From positions 1-64,000 of the forward strand of contig CACYYM010000006.1 of the NCBI GenBank assembly GCA_902778625.1: a DNA stretch of 64,000 nucleotides, in the 5' to 3' direction. The position numbers and the translations under genes are program-made. Positions 52,301-60,116 of the stretch are shown here, piece by piece. How positions within the stretch are numbered: position 1 is the first letter of the stretch; the number at the start of each line of letters is the position of its first letter. The notes beneath the pieces were generated by a model that did no database searches, was not told the origin of the DNA, and was given only the letters and a program-made list of their open reading frames with translations. Source of the stretch: an uncultured Bacteroidales bacterium (GTDB lineage Bacteria > Bacteroidota > Bacteroidia > Bacteroidales > Bacteroidaceae).

Positions 52301-53219
52301 TCGTACTCTTGTTGCAGAAGAAGCGCTGTGTGTACCAGTTCTTTCCTTCTATGTAATTGTTACTTGCAATGTTGGAAAGCGTTACCCAACCATCTGCGCT
52401 GGGATCAGCAGCGACATCTGCATCATTGGTGCCATAAAGCGACCATTTTGAGACTTTACGATCATTGTTGTTGTCGTTGGCAGTAGTCAAGTCATAGCCC
52501 CATACGAAGACAGGTTCGGAAGCAGTAACGAGAGCATAACAGTCACTACCGGCATCACCACAATACTTAGTATTACAATCAAGGTCGAACATCTTGTCGA
52601 TGCCCTCACCATTCGAAGCATGGTAATTCTTACCTGCTGTGCAGGTGAATGTCACATCCTGAGGAGCAAACTTCACATTGGTGAAGCGGAAACCGTCCAT
52701 CTGGCAATAGTTATCGGCGAAACCTCCTTCAACCTCCTCTACGACAATCTTGAAGTAAGTGTAATAAGTGCCGCTTGCGATGGTTTCGGAGATATTCAAC
52801 TTATTGACAGCAAATTGACCTTTATCCAAGGTTTGATTTTGCTTGTTATCAATCAACGTCCAACCCGCAGCATCAATGGTTGCTTCTGCGGCAGATGCAA
52901 AGTTACCGCCATAAATCTTCCACTGACTCCAGCTACGACCTGTATTTTTATAGGTATCGTTTGCCGAAATCAGTTCATAACTTTTGGGAGCGATAGCCGC
53001 GGAAGACTTCATGACAATGTACACAAGATGATCGTTTCTGTCCTTTCCGTCCCATGTACCCCACTTAGAATCCGTTTGTTCGTCCAACAATGCTTTAGGA
53101 CTTTCAGAGGCATGGCTCCAGTTGGAACCACTCAATGCCGTAAGCTTGACTGAGGCATTGGCATTCTGTACACCTAGCATCATCATGGCTAAGGCGAACA
53201 AAGTTAATAGTTTTTTCAT
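49332..53219 (-). CDS. Large exported discoidin/GLUG protein
   Basis: A 1295-aa exported protein (signal LLTLFALAMMMLGVQNANA). At least four F5/8-type (discoidin-like) sections can be seen by their D-x-x-x-x-T-KW/KY motifs (LLDEQTDSKWGTW near 45, MFDLDCNTKYCGD near 210, AFDGLPNTKWGGN near 355, GIDGRESTKWGAF near 590) and following WKIYG/WSLYG/WTIEG/WKVWG strands. Such domains bind sugars. A GLUG region follows near 830-960 (TFDGQGKAISNF, AGGLVGNAQNAS). It ends in a sorting-signal-like tail (IYNVAGQRLNKMQKGINII). The linker before the tail, TPALSEGEG, is encoded by a GC-rich element also found between genes. A binding role is inferred; no catalytic motif. Confidence 0.82.
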   Translation of the reverse strand: MKKLLTLFALAMMMLGVQNANASVKLTALSGSNWSHASESPKALLDEQTDSKWGTWDGKDRNDHLVYIVMKSSAAIAPKSYELISANDTYKNTGRSWSQWKIYGGNFASAAEATIDAAGWTLIDNKQNQTLDKGQFAVNKLNISETIASGTYYTYFKIVVEEVEGGFADNYCQMDGFRFTNVKFAPQDVTFTCTAGKNYHASNGEGIDKMFDLDCNTKYCGDAGSDCYALVTASEPVFVWGYDLTTANDNNNDRKVSKWSLYGTNDADVAADPSADGWVTLSNIASNNYIEGKNWYTQRFFCNKSTIGNAYKYFKVTLDEGGFVQLSEFRFCYDTYRPIAYNFKSGPFGSESAFDGLPNTKWGGNASIFTGSENAITIETSDGNSYAVKKYHFSTDDDGSWKNRAPKSWTIEGSNDNSSWTTIAEVDDAYAIHNTNRTTYEFTPSNTTDAFRYVRLTLNSMKGTGYCQIGDFQVLAVSDVSDEDFYTTKVNVAKNSEYSRGTLSETDPWYVEYKSLYDGLDALLTSCKTSGLFDPIDVTLEKMTRLVSLMDQLKATTTDYVAFDGSSCWGDGHWSQLVDGKDGIDGRESTKWGAFFASDDAVQFVIFRRKDAIQPYFYRLVTGDDTKTNNGRNWKTWKVWGANFTSFFDAKEDAKGVANGWTLLDNRENIDETYLPMENLYPAAFNFTEGVDQEYYYYMVEVYDSHGRNYGAQMNEMYLCLQSEFEAMRAPLVAYFDDFDNTTITVETDMQDELADFNKKFAELKTTDDAVRLTLLYNQCVALRAALEESSAVVNLNNSATIADGVYQLGTAAQLDYFSKAINAGRNELNAVLTANIDMTGVTMTPIGTSDKPYKGTFDGQGKAISNFTFNNSSTDNVGLFGVTNSATIQKVILQNANVVGNANAGGLVGNAQNASTIQNCAVLGSYIEGRDHVAAIAANAVGETVISNNYSNATIKSRNYQAGGMVGTIMSATIEKNLFTGTVTCENGGDASGLVSRIDGVANPVPIVRNNMVAASKITGGNTYAIIRADWTDRPVTFADNYTLKSTVYSTGGKTLTDKDDRNGLQIDWIQATTNDFYETTLGWNFTDDWKFTCGGKYPILKIMADEALPTQNLAITAEAGYATMVAKYDYDFTGASFEAFAVTESEKESVVHLKPVSSAKHGEALLLKNENGVNFTQTATATAQTAATGNLLKASDGSVTGGEGIYALAKKVNGVGFYPVDASVTIPEGKAYLEVATNTGVKAFYGFEEDNATGISLTPALSEGEGAIYNVAGQRLNKMQKGINIINGKKILK
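49414..49448. repeat. GC-rich repeat inside a coding sequence
   Basis: The segment encoding S-L-T-P-A-L-S-E-G-E-G-A on the minus strand shares the CCTCACCCCAGCCCTCTCC core with the intergenic hairpin at 25270-25302. Confidence 0.7.
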
Positions 53220-53288
53220 AAAGATTACTGTTTATTAAATTAATAATGTCTTTTTACCTTCAATGTATGTGAAAACACTCAATTAGCG

Positions 53289-53296
53289 CAAATATA
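53289..53296 (-). promoter_or_regulatory. -7 box of the discoidin/GLUG protein gene
   Basis: TATATTTG on the minus strand, about 70 bp upstream of ATG 53219. No clear -33 element at the usual distance. Confidence 0.6.
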
Positions 53297-53765
53297 GGTG
53301 TTTTTATGATTACTCACCTAACTTTTGGATGAATATTTTGTAATTTGGATAAAAAAGGAGGTGAAATAGTAAAAGGATTTATAAAATAGTATCTGCCCAA
53401 AGGCCAATTGTTACATTTTGACGTGGAAGTTTAACGTGAAGAACGTGAGGGGTCGTCCGGGATAATGACAGGAGCTTTACCCTTTCACCTTTTTTCTTTT
53501 TCAACTTTTTAAACTTTTCACCTTTATCTGAGTGTAAACAATTTCCTTACAAGAAGTTTTCGATTTGCCTATACATTCCTACATTTTGCTTGCAAACACC
53601 TGTGTCACAATTGATTAAAGGGTGTATAGAGCATACACCAAAGTCGTCACCTATACACCCTTTGTGCTTTTTTCTGCTTTTAATTCGGCATATGATACTG
53701 CTTATTGTCTGACTTTCAGTTTGTTCCAATTTGTTTCGCATTAACATGAAAAGTGGAAACATTTT

Positions 53766-53825
53766 GTTTCTGCAGTGGAAACAAAAAGTTTCTCTAGAGA
53801 AACAAACTGTTTCTACTAGAGAAAC
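53766..53825. repeat. 21-22-bp-period palindrome array (GTTTCT-AGAAAC type)
   Basis: Three units at 53766-53782, 53788-53803 and 53809-53825; GTTTCTCTAGAGAAAC in the middle is a perfect palindrome. It has the same period and geometry as the other arrays but an unrelated sequence. The 900-bp gap 53220-54117 holds no convincing gene; it has this array, a duplicated promoter module, and AT-rich sequence. Confidence 0.82.
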
Positions 53826-53857
53826 AATGTGATAGCTCCTAACATCTTTGTGAACAC

Positions 53858-54089
53858 TGAGCGTGAGCATCTTTAGAGCACAAGAAAACACTTTCGCTCG
53901 GAAAAGCATAAATAAATTTTGCTTTTTGCTCGCTTTTTCGGACTCCGGCTGTGCCGCCTAAGTGAAAAATGAAGACCTTTGACTGACGTCGTTCCGCCTG
54001 CGCATGAGCATCTTTTGAGCGCAAGAAGGTACTTTCGCTCGGAAAAGCATAAATAAATTTTGCTTTTCGCTCGCTTATTCGTACCTTTG
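53858..54089 (+). repeat. Duplicated ~140-bp promoter module
   Basis: Two copies start near 53860 and 54003. Both read GAGCATCTTT-x-GAGC-x-CAAGAA..., then ACTTTCGCTCGGAAAAGCA, TAAATAAATTTTGC and a GCTCGCTT end. Only the second continues into TACCTTTG; the first has GGACTCCGG there and looks like a decayed promoter. Confidence 0.75.
54060..54089 (+). promoter_or_regulatory. Promoter of the GH51-transporter unit
   Basis: TTG at 54060-54062, a 19-bp spacer, TACCTTTG at 54082-54089. The leader is about 22 nt to ATG 54118. Confidence 0.8.
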
Positions 54090-54117
54090 CAGGGAAAAAG
54101 AACTGACAACAGATATT

Positions 54118-56115
54118 ATGAAACGTATTATGACTTGGGCTGCCTTTGCTTTGGCTGCCCTGATCAACATTGAGGCCGCACAAACCATAAAGGCTCCGAA
54201 GGGCGGCAAGGCGATTAGCGACGAACTGCTTGGCATTTTCTTCGAGGACATCAGCTATGCTGCCGACGGCGGTATCTACGCGGAGCTCGTGCAAAACGGT
54301 TCTTTCGAATATAATCCTACAGAACGTGACGGATGGGGGCCGGGCACTTCGTGGCGCTTCGTTCGACCTGGTCATTCACTAGGAAGAATGGAGCCTCGCA
54401 TGGACAATCCGCTGCATCCGAACAATCCCACATACATGCGTCTTTACATCGAACGCGTGGGACATTATAGCGATTATGACGGATGGACAGGCGTCGGAAT
54501 AGAGAACAATGGCTTCGACGGCATTTCTGTGAAAGCAGGCCAAAAGTACGACTTCTCCGTGTTCCTGCGAAATGTCGAGGGAGGCAACAAGGAAGTTCGT
54601 GTCGTTCTGGTTGAGCCAGGACGTCCCGCAAAGCTTTTGGCAGACCAGACAATCGTGGCGTCGTTGAACACATGGCAGCAAATTCCGACCACGCTCACGC
54701 CTTCGGAGAGCAGCTCTCGAGCTGTCCTGCAACTCCTTGTGTTAGGCAAGGGAGCCATCGATGTCGATGAGGTTTCGCTCACGCCGCAAGACACGTACAA
54801 TGGTCACGGACTTCGCAAGGACCTGATTCAAGCGCTTGCCGACCTGAAGCCTAAGTTCATGCGCTTCCCCGGAGGCTGTGTCGTGCATGGTGGCGGCGAC
54901 GGATTCTGGGACACTTATCGCTGGAAGTTGACCCTCGGACCGCGTCACAAACGCAAACACCTGAAGAACACTTGGGGCTACCATCAGTCGATGGGGCTCG
55001 GCTACTACGAATACTTCCAGCTGTGCGAAGACCTCAACATGGAGCCAGTGCCTATTCTTCCTTGTGGCGTCTCGTGCCAAGGAACCAACGGCGGCTGGGG
55101 AATGCCCGGGCAAGCACAGGACGTGGCGCCGATGTCGGAGATGGACGAATGGACACAAGACGCTTTGGACCTCATCGAGTGGGCAAACGGCGACGTCAAC
55201 ACGAAGTGGGGTAAGATTCGTGCCGAGCAGGGACATCCGAAGCCATTCGGTTTGAAGTACCTCGGCTTGGGCAATGAAGAGCGCATATCGCCCGAGTTCT
55301 GCGAACGCTTTAAATATATGTACGAGCGCGTCACGAAGGCTTATCCCGAGATCGTCATCGTGGGAACCGTCGGCCCGGGCTCGCATCCGGGAAACAGCGA
55401 CTACGAGAACGGATGGAAACTCTCCGACGAGCTCGGCATACCGTTGGCTGACGAACACTACTACGAGCCTCGCGACTATTTCCTCAATAACCGCCAGTAC
55501 GACAGCTATCCTCGTGGCAAGAAGACGAAGGTCTACCTTGGCGAGTACGCGGCAAAAGACTCGAAACTCATTGATGCCCTCGCCGAAGGACTCTATCTGC
55601 TTCATGTGGAGCGGAATGCCGACATTGTCCGCATGACGAGCTATGCGCCTCTCTTTGCTCGCAAGAACAATACCTCGTGGAATCCCGACCTGATTTACTT
55701 CGACAACGAACGCGCTTACTTGACCTGCAGCTACTATGTGCAGCAGATGTTCGGGCAGTCTGCCGGGCAGTATTATTATGGCGACTGTGTTCGTTTCGAA
55801 GGTGACAAGGCTGGAGTCATTCAGCCGGAAAAGGACACGCACTACGGTCAGTCGGTCATCTTGAACACGAAGACACGCCGCCTCTTCGTGAAGCTCTGCA
55901 ACGCAACAAGCGACCGAAAGACGGCGCACCTCAATCTCAGTCGCTTCGGCAGCCTGAAGGCTGGCACGAAGACGTTGCTTTGCGGACAGGCAGAAGACAA
56001 GAACAACTTCGAGGTCCAGCCCGTTGCTCCCATTACGGAACCCTTCAAGGCAAAGAGCAAGACTGACTTGGAACTGCCGCCCTACTCGTTTACAATGCTG
56101 GAGATTGCTTTATGA
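54118..56115 (+). CDS. GH51 alpha-L-arabinofuranosidase, exported
   Basis: A 665-aa enzyme that releases L-arabinofuranose from arabinan or arabinoxylan. A short signal (MTWAAFALAALINIEAA) precedes the GH51 start FFEDISYAADGGIYAEL. A carbohydrate-binding-like insertion (WTGVGIENNGFDGISVKAGQKYDF, near 120-215) follows. The catalytic barrel has FMRFPGGCVVHG near 248, the acid/base Glu in GLGNEE near 385, and the nucleophile Glu in YLGEYAAKD near 478. The C-terminal sandwich ends SFTMLEIAL. The TGA overlaps the ATG of the next gene (ATGA), so the transporter is translated with it. Confidence 0.93.
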   Translation: MKRIMTWAAFALAALINIEAAQTIKAPKGGKAISDELLGIFFEDISYAADGGIYAELVQNGSFEYNPTERDGWGPGTSWRFVRPGHSLGRMEPRMDNPLHPNNPTYMRLYIERVGHYSDYDGWTGVGIENNGFDGISVKAGQKYDFSVFLRNVEGGNKEVRVVLVEPGRPAKLLADQTIVASLNTWQQIPTTLTPSESSSRAVLQLLVLGKGAIDVDEVSLTPQDTYNGHGLRKDLIQALADLKPKFMRFPGGCVVHGGGDGFWDTYRWKLTLGPRHKRKHLKNTWGYHQSMGLGYYEYFQLCEDLNMEPVPILPCGVSCQGTNGGWGMPGQAQDVAPMSEMDEWTQDALDLIEWANGDVNTKWGKIRAEQGHPKPFGLKYLGLGNEERISPEFCERFKYMYERVTKAYPEIVIVGTVGPGSHPGNSDYENGWKLSDELGIPLADEHYYEPRDYFLNNRQYDSYPRGKKTKVYLGEYAAKDSKLIDALAEGLYLLHVERNADIVRMTSYAPLFARKNNTSWNPDLIYFDNERAYLTCSYYVQQMFGQSAGQYYYGDCVRFEGDKAGVIQPEKDTHYGQSVILNTKTRRLFVKLCNATSDRKTAHLNLSRFGSLKAGTKTLLCGQAEDKNNFEVQPVAPITEPFKAKSKTDLELPPYSFTMLEIAL

Positions 56116-57104
56116 ACATCCTCCTTTCTGCAAGTCGTTGGCTCGCTCGCTACACGAGCCTGTTCATCATACTGATTGCCGTCGTCAGTTTCATCTTTCC
56201 TCAAACATTCGCATGGGTGCAGGAAGGACAACGCGCATCGGTGATACTTGGCCTCATCATGCTGACGATGGGTTGCACGCTCTCAACCGAAGACTTCCGC
56301 ATCCTGCTTTCCAGGCCTGTTGACATCTTGATTGGAGCGGTGGCACAATACACCATCATGCCGCTCGTAGCATGGACTTTGGCCCGACTCTTCCATTTAG
56401 ATGCATTCATGACGGCTGGCATCATCCTGGTCGGGTGCTGTCCTGGAGGGGTGAGCAGCAACATCATGAGCTTTCTTTGTAAAGGAGATGTGGCTTATAG
56501 CGTAGGCATGACAACGGTCAGCACCTGTCTTTCGCCCGTCGTTACGCCACTTCTCGTGCTCTGGCTTGCAGGGGCAGAGATTGACGTGGATGCTTGGGGA
56601 ATGTTCCAGAACATCTTGCTCGTGACCCTTTTACCTGTGACACTTGGGGTGGCATTCAACTATTTCCTAGGCAAGAGGAAAGACTTCCAGACGATTCAAG
56701 GCATTATGCCTGGCATAAGTGTATTGTGCTTGGCGTGCATCGTGGGAGGCGTCATCTTCACAGTTCACCCACAGCTCAAAGCGAATGGACTGAATCTGGT
56801 TCTCCTGACACTTGCCGTCGTGACGCTCCACAACGGGACAGGCTACCTGCTTGGCTACTTTGTGGGCGAGCTTTTCGGCTTTAACACGGCTAAACGCAGA
56901 ACGTTATCAATCGAGGTGGGAATGCAAAACGCAGGCATGGCGACCGTGCTGGCACGCAACTTCTTTGCTTCTCCAGCAATTATCGCAATAAATCCGATGG
57001 CAGCTCTCGCTGTGATACCTTGTGCCATCTCCTGTGCCTACCACAGCATCTCGGGTACCCTGCTCGCCGGCTTTTTCACGTGGCGAGACACAAAGAAGGC
57101 ATAA
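56112..57104 (+). CDS. BASS-family sodium:organic-anion symporter
   Basis: A 330-aa inner-membrane protein with about nine or ten hydrophobic segments. Family marks of the bile acid:sodium symporter superfamily are MGCTLSTEDF near 56, the GCCPGGVSSNIMSFL block near 112, and EVGMQNAGMATVLA near 274, the two last being the sodium/substrate crossover motifs. Bacterial members move bile acids, pantothenate, keto acids and other organic anions. The overlap with the arabinofuranosidase gene suggests the substrate may come from the same plant material, but nothing in the sequence fixes it. A bidirectional terminator follows. Confidence 0.9.
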   Translation: MNILLSASRWLARYTSLFIILIAVVSFIFPQTFAWVQEGQRASVILGLIMLTMGCTLSTEDFRILLSRPVDILIGAVAQYTIMPLVAWTLARLFHLDAFMTAGIILVGCCPGGVSSNIMSFLCKGDVAYSVGMTTVSTCLSPVVTPLLVLWLAGAEIDVDAWGMFQNILLVTLLPVTLGVAFNYFLGKRKDFQTIQGIMPGISVLCLACIVGGVIFTVHPQLKANGLNLVLLTLAVVTLHNGTGYLLGYFVGELFGFNTAKRRTLSIEVGMQNAGMATVLARNFFASPAIIAINPMAALAVIPCAISCAYHSISGTLLAGFFTWRDTKKA

Positions 57105-57114
57105 TTAGAAATAC

Positions 57115-57150
57115 AAAAAGAGGCAGACGATGACTCGTCTGCCTCTTTTT
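57115..57150. terminator. Bidirectional terminator
   Basis: A-run, AGAGGCAGACGA, loop TGAC, TCGTCTGCCTCT, T-run (57115-57150). It can stop both the transporter transcript and the convergent DUF1080 transcript. Confidence 0.9.
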
Positions 57151-57177
57151 GTTGTTAGCTTTAAGATAGGAGAAGGC

Positions 57178-58053
57178 TTATTCGTCGAGCTTGATGCGAA
57201 CGTTACGATACCATACGTCGTCGCCATGGTCTTGGAATGCGATGTAACCACCGTCTTTCTGTCCTTCGACAATCATCATGTCGTAAGCTGCCGGGAACTC
57301 GCCACCCTTCTTGAACTTGCTGCCATCGAGCATCTCCTTCCACTTCGGTGTCCACAAGTGATACTCAAGAACTTCTTCTCCATTCTGGTAATGCCATACG
57401 GAACCTTTGAATACGCGAATCTTCACGGTGTTCCATTCGCCGAAAGGCTTAGCGTTCTGAGGCTTTGCAGGAATCATGTCGTAGAGCGATGCAGCCTGAC
57501 GATTGCCGTCGATACCTTGGTTCGCATCCTCGTGATTGGCGTTGTCGAGCACCTGATACTCAGAACAAGACTGCCAGATGGGCAGGTATTCGCCGTTCTT
57601 TCCCTTAGCCTCTTGAGCCAAGTAGAAGATACCCGAGTTGCCACCCTTGCTGATCTTGTACTCGCACTCAAATGTGAAGTTCTTGAACTTGTGAGCAAAA
57701 AGGAGGTCGCCTCCACCTTCAACTTGAGCTTCGCCTGTGCCTGAACCTACCAAGTGGATGCAGCCATCGGCGTTCTCCCAACTCGTCGGAACAGCTTCCT
57801 GGCCATAGCCGCGCCATCCGTCAAGGCTTGTGCCATCATAAAGTACATAGTAGCCGTCGGCATCCACCTTCAGCTGAGAGAGGTCGTACTGCTCGTTATC
57901 GACGATAGTTGCGCTGTCCTGAGGAGCATTCGGGTCTTGCTTCTCGACACAATTCTGGCAAGCTTCGCAGTCGCAATTACACTTCTTCTGACCACAGCAA
58001 GCAGCCAGGAACATTGCTGCCAAAGCAGCAACATAGATGATTGATTTCTTCAT
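57178..58053 (-). CDS. DUF1080 lipoprotein (3-keto-disaccharide hydrolase-like)
   Basis: A 291-aa lipoprotein (VAALAAMFLAAC). Just after the lipid site there is a cysteine-rich stretch (CCGQKKCNCDCEACQNC, eight Cys in 17 residues), unusual and possibly metal-binding. The DUF1080/LamG-like domain follows: LYDGTSLDGWRGYG near 72, FTFECEYKISKGGNSGIFY near 128, EYQVLDN and WNTVKIRV, ending VWYRNVRIKLDE. Some members of this family cleave 3-keto-glycosides; others only bind sugar. The gene lies 36 bp after the GH2 gene on the same strand, so they act together. Confidence 0.88.
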   Translation of the reverse strand: MKKSIIYVAALAAMFLAACCGQKKCNCDCEACQNCVEKQDPNAPQDSATIVDNEQYDLSQLKVDADGYYVLYDGTSLDGWRGYGQEAVPTSWENADGCIHLVGSGTGEAQVEGGGDLLFAHKFKNFTFECEYKISKGGNSGIFYLAQEAKGKNGEYLPIWQSCSEYQVLDNANHEDANQGIDGNRQAASLYDMIPAKPQNAKPFGEWNTVKIRVFKGSVWHYQNGEEVLEYHLWTPKWKEMLDGSKFKKGGEFPAAYDMMIVEGQKDGGYIAFQDHGDDVWYRNVRIKLDE

Positions 58054-58089
58054 AATGGTTTATTTAATGGATTTAATGGGTTAATAGGC

Positions 58090-59934
58090 TTATTGGGCTT
58101 TCCAACCACTCAAGTCCTGCGGGTTCTCGATAATGGATGGAATCTTCTCAAAGATTGCTTTCCACTTGGCAGCATCAAACTTCGGACGGCGGTCGTAATA
58201 GTACACACCGTTCTTCTCCTGCTCTACGTCAGTGATTTGTGTGTAGCAGAAAGCGGTGATATGTTTGCTGGCAATGATGGCGTCAACCTCTTTCTCGAGA
58301 ATCTTGAAGAAGTCGTCCTCCGTCTCGATTTGTGCGCCGTAGCCCCACGAGTTGGCACGGTCCTCCTTCGGAATCCAGCCGAGTCCGCCGAACTCATCCA
58401 GCATGTAGGGCTGTCCGTTGTAGTTCGCGAGGTAATCCTTGCCGCCCATGTTGCGATAAGGTTCAACTCCGGGCTTGATGTCATGATTTGCCGTGAGACG
58501 TTCATACTCGCGAGAGTAGTCGTGAACGCTCCATATGTCGGTCTTGACATGCGCATCGCCGCTGGCATCATTCACGGGGCGCGTGGGGTCGATTGCCTTT
58601 GTCATCTCGTAAAGGTCGTTGATGAAGCGGACATATACGCCGTCGCGAGCGCCCCAAGTCTCGTTGAGAGGTGTCCACGTGACAATGCACGGATGGTTGC
58701 GGTCGCGCACGACTTCGTCTGCCCATTCAGTCAGGAAGTTTCTCACGGCCTCTTCGTTGTTCACGTCCAAGCCCCAGCTTGCCTGCTCGCCCCAGCAGAT
58801 GTAGCCCAACTTGTCTGCCCAATAATAGTAACGCTCCTCGAAGACTTTCTGGTGCAGACGTGCGCCGTTGAAGCCCACAGCCTTGCTCATCTCGATGTCA
58901 TGCTTGAGCGCCTCATCGCTTGGCGCGGTCCAAATGCCGTCGGGATAGTAGCCCTGGTCGAGCACGAGGCGTTGGAAGTAGGGTTTATTATTGAGGTAGA
59001 AGTAGCCGCCTGCAAGGTGAATCTTGCGCATGCCTGCATAGGACTTCACTTCGTCCAAGACGTTGCCCTTGGCGTCACGAACCACGTACTTCACATCGTA
59101 AAGGTTCGGCTCTTCTGGCCACCAGAGTTTCGGGTTCTTGATGGGCAGCACGATGACCGTGTTGTTTGTGGCCGGAGCTGTTTTCGTCGATACAACTTTC
59201 TTGCCGTCAAACACTTGGACGGTTAATGTGTTGCCATTGCCTTCCTCATAGAACTCGGGGCGAACGACGAGTTGCTGCTGGTCGATGTCAGGCGTCGCGA
59301 AGACTCTCTTCAAAGCCATCGGGTTGACTGCTTCCATCCAAACTGTCTGCCAGATGCCTGTCACACGCGTATAGCTGCAACCTGAGCTTTTGAGAGCTGT
59401 GCTTTGCTTGCCTCCGGGTTGCTTTCCGCCACGAAGCGCGTCTTTCACCATCACGACGAGATTAGCACTTCCGCCAGCCTTCACGTACTTCGTGATGTCG
59501 ATGGAGAAGGAAGAGCCTGTGCCACAGTGGCGGAACACCTTCTTTCCGTCGAGGTAGAACGTTGCGTCGTAATCGACGGCACCGAAGTTGAGCAGGATGT
59601 TCTTGCCAGCCCAACCAGCCGGAATGTTAAGGGTGCGTTGGTACCAGAGGCAGGGGATGAAGTCGGTGTACTGCACGCCCGAGAGGCTGCTCTCAGGGCA
59701 GAAGGGAATGGTAATCTTGCCGTCGAAGCCCTTGCTTTCGCGCCAACCTTTCTCGGCTCCCGTTTGGCCGAAGTCGAAGCTGTACGTCCAAGTACCGTTC
59801 AGGTTGACCCAATCGGCACGTTCGAACTGCGGACGCGGGTATTCGCTGCGAGGCGTGTCCGCTGCCTTCACACTGCTGCCCAACCCGAGCAACAGGGTCG
59901 CTGCCATGAGCAGCTTGCTGAAATGTTTCATCAT
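58090..59934 (-). CDS. GH2 beta-glycosidase (beta-galactosidase/glucuronidase type)
   Basis: A 614-aa enzyme. A signal peptide (LLMAATLLLGLGSSVKA) is followed by the sugar-binding jelly roll (FERADWVNLNGTWTYSFDFG, then NFGAVDYDATFYLDGKKV near 130), an Ig-like middle domain, and the TIM barrel. The acid/base Glu is in TWTPLNETWG near 418 and the nucleophile in YMLDEFGGLGW near 517. It is shorter than LacZ, closer to Bacteroidetes GH2 enzymes of unknown substrate, so the sugar is not assigned. Start Met1 or Met2 cannot be separated. The leader lies next to a 74-bp palindrome block; no clear TAnnTTTG box. Confidence 0.9.
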   Translation of the reverse strand: MMKHFSKLLMAATLLLGLGSSVKAADTPRSEYPRPQFERADWVNLNGTWTYSFDFGQTGAEKGWRESKGFDGKITIPFCPESSLSGVQYTDFIPCLWYQRTLNIPAGWAGKNILLNFGAVDYDATFYLDGKKVFRHCGTGSSFSIDITKYVKAGGSANLVVMVKDALRGGKQPGGKQSTALKSSGCSYTRVTGIWQTVWMEAVNPMALKRVFATPDIDQQQLVVRPEFYEEGNGNTLTVQVFDGKKVVSTKTAPATNNTVIVLPIKNPKLWWPEEPNLYDVKYVVRDAKGNVLDEVKSYAGMRKIHLAGGYFYLNNKPYFQRLVLDQGYYPDGIWTAPSDEALKHDIEMSKAVGFNGARLHQKVFEERYYYWADKLGYICWGEQASWGLDVNNEEAVRNFLTEWADEVVRDRNHPCIVTWTPLNETWGARDGVYVRFINDLYEMTKAIDPTRPVNDASGDAHVKTDIWSVHDYSREYERLTANHDIKPGVEPYRNMGGKDYLANYNGQPYMLDEFGGLGWIPKEDRANSWGYGAQIETEDDFFKILEKEVDAIIASKHITAFCYTQITDVEQEKNGVYYYDRRPKFDAAKWKAIFEKIPSIIENPQDLSGWKAQ

Positions 59935-59988
59935 AACGTTCTATATTATATAATATAATGTATCGTGTTTCACAACTCCGCAGGCGAC

Positions 59989-60062
59989 GTTCATTATAGA
60001 TACATGTATGTATAATTAAATGTACATGTATGTATAATTATAGATACATGTATGTATAACGA
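59989..60062. repeat. 22-bp-period palindrome array, identical to 5915-5988
   Basis: 74 bp identical to the block at 5915-5988, with three TACATGTA-centred units. The outer flanks (CGACG... and ...CTTCCGCGTGCGG) differ. It lies between the GH2 start and the end of the WYL-like gene. Confidence 0.9.
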
Positions 60063-60116
60063 CTTCCGCGTGCGGGGTCTGGTAACGGGCCGTTTTAGCC
60101 CGATCAGCCCAGCGAA

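Noticed and set aside
53547..53909. 120-codon minus-strand open frame
   Set aside because: It spans the GTTTCT palindrome array and starts in the duplicated promoter module; the translation has no recognisable motif.
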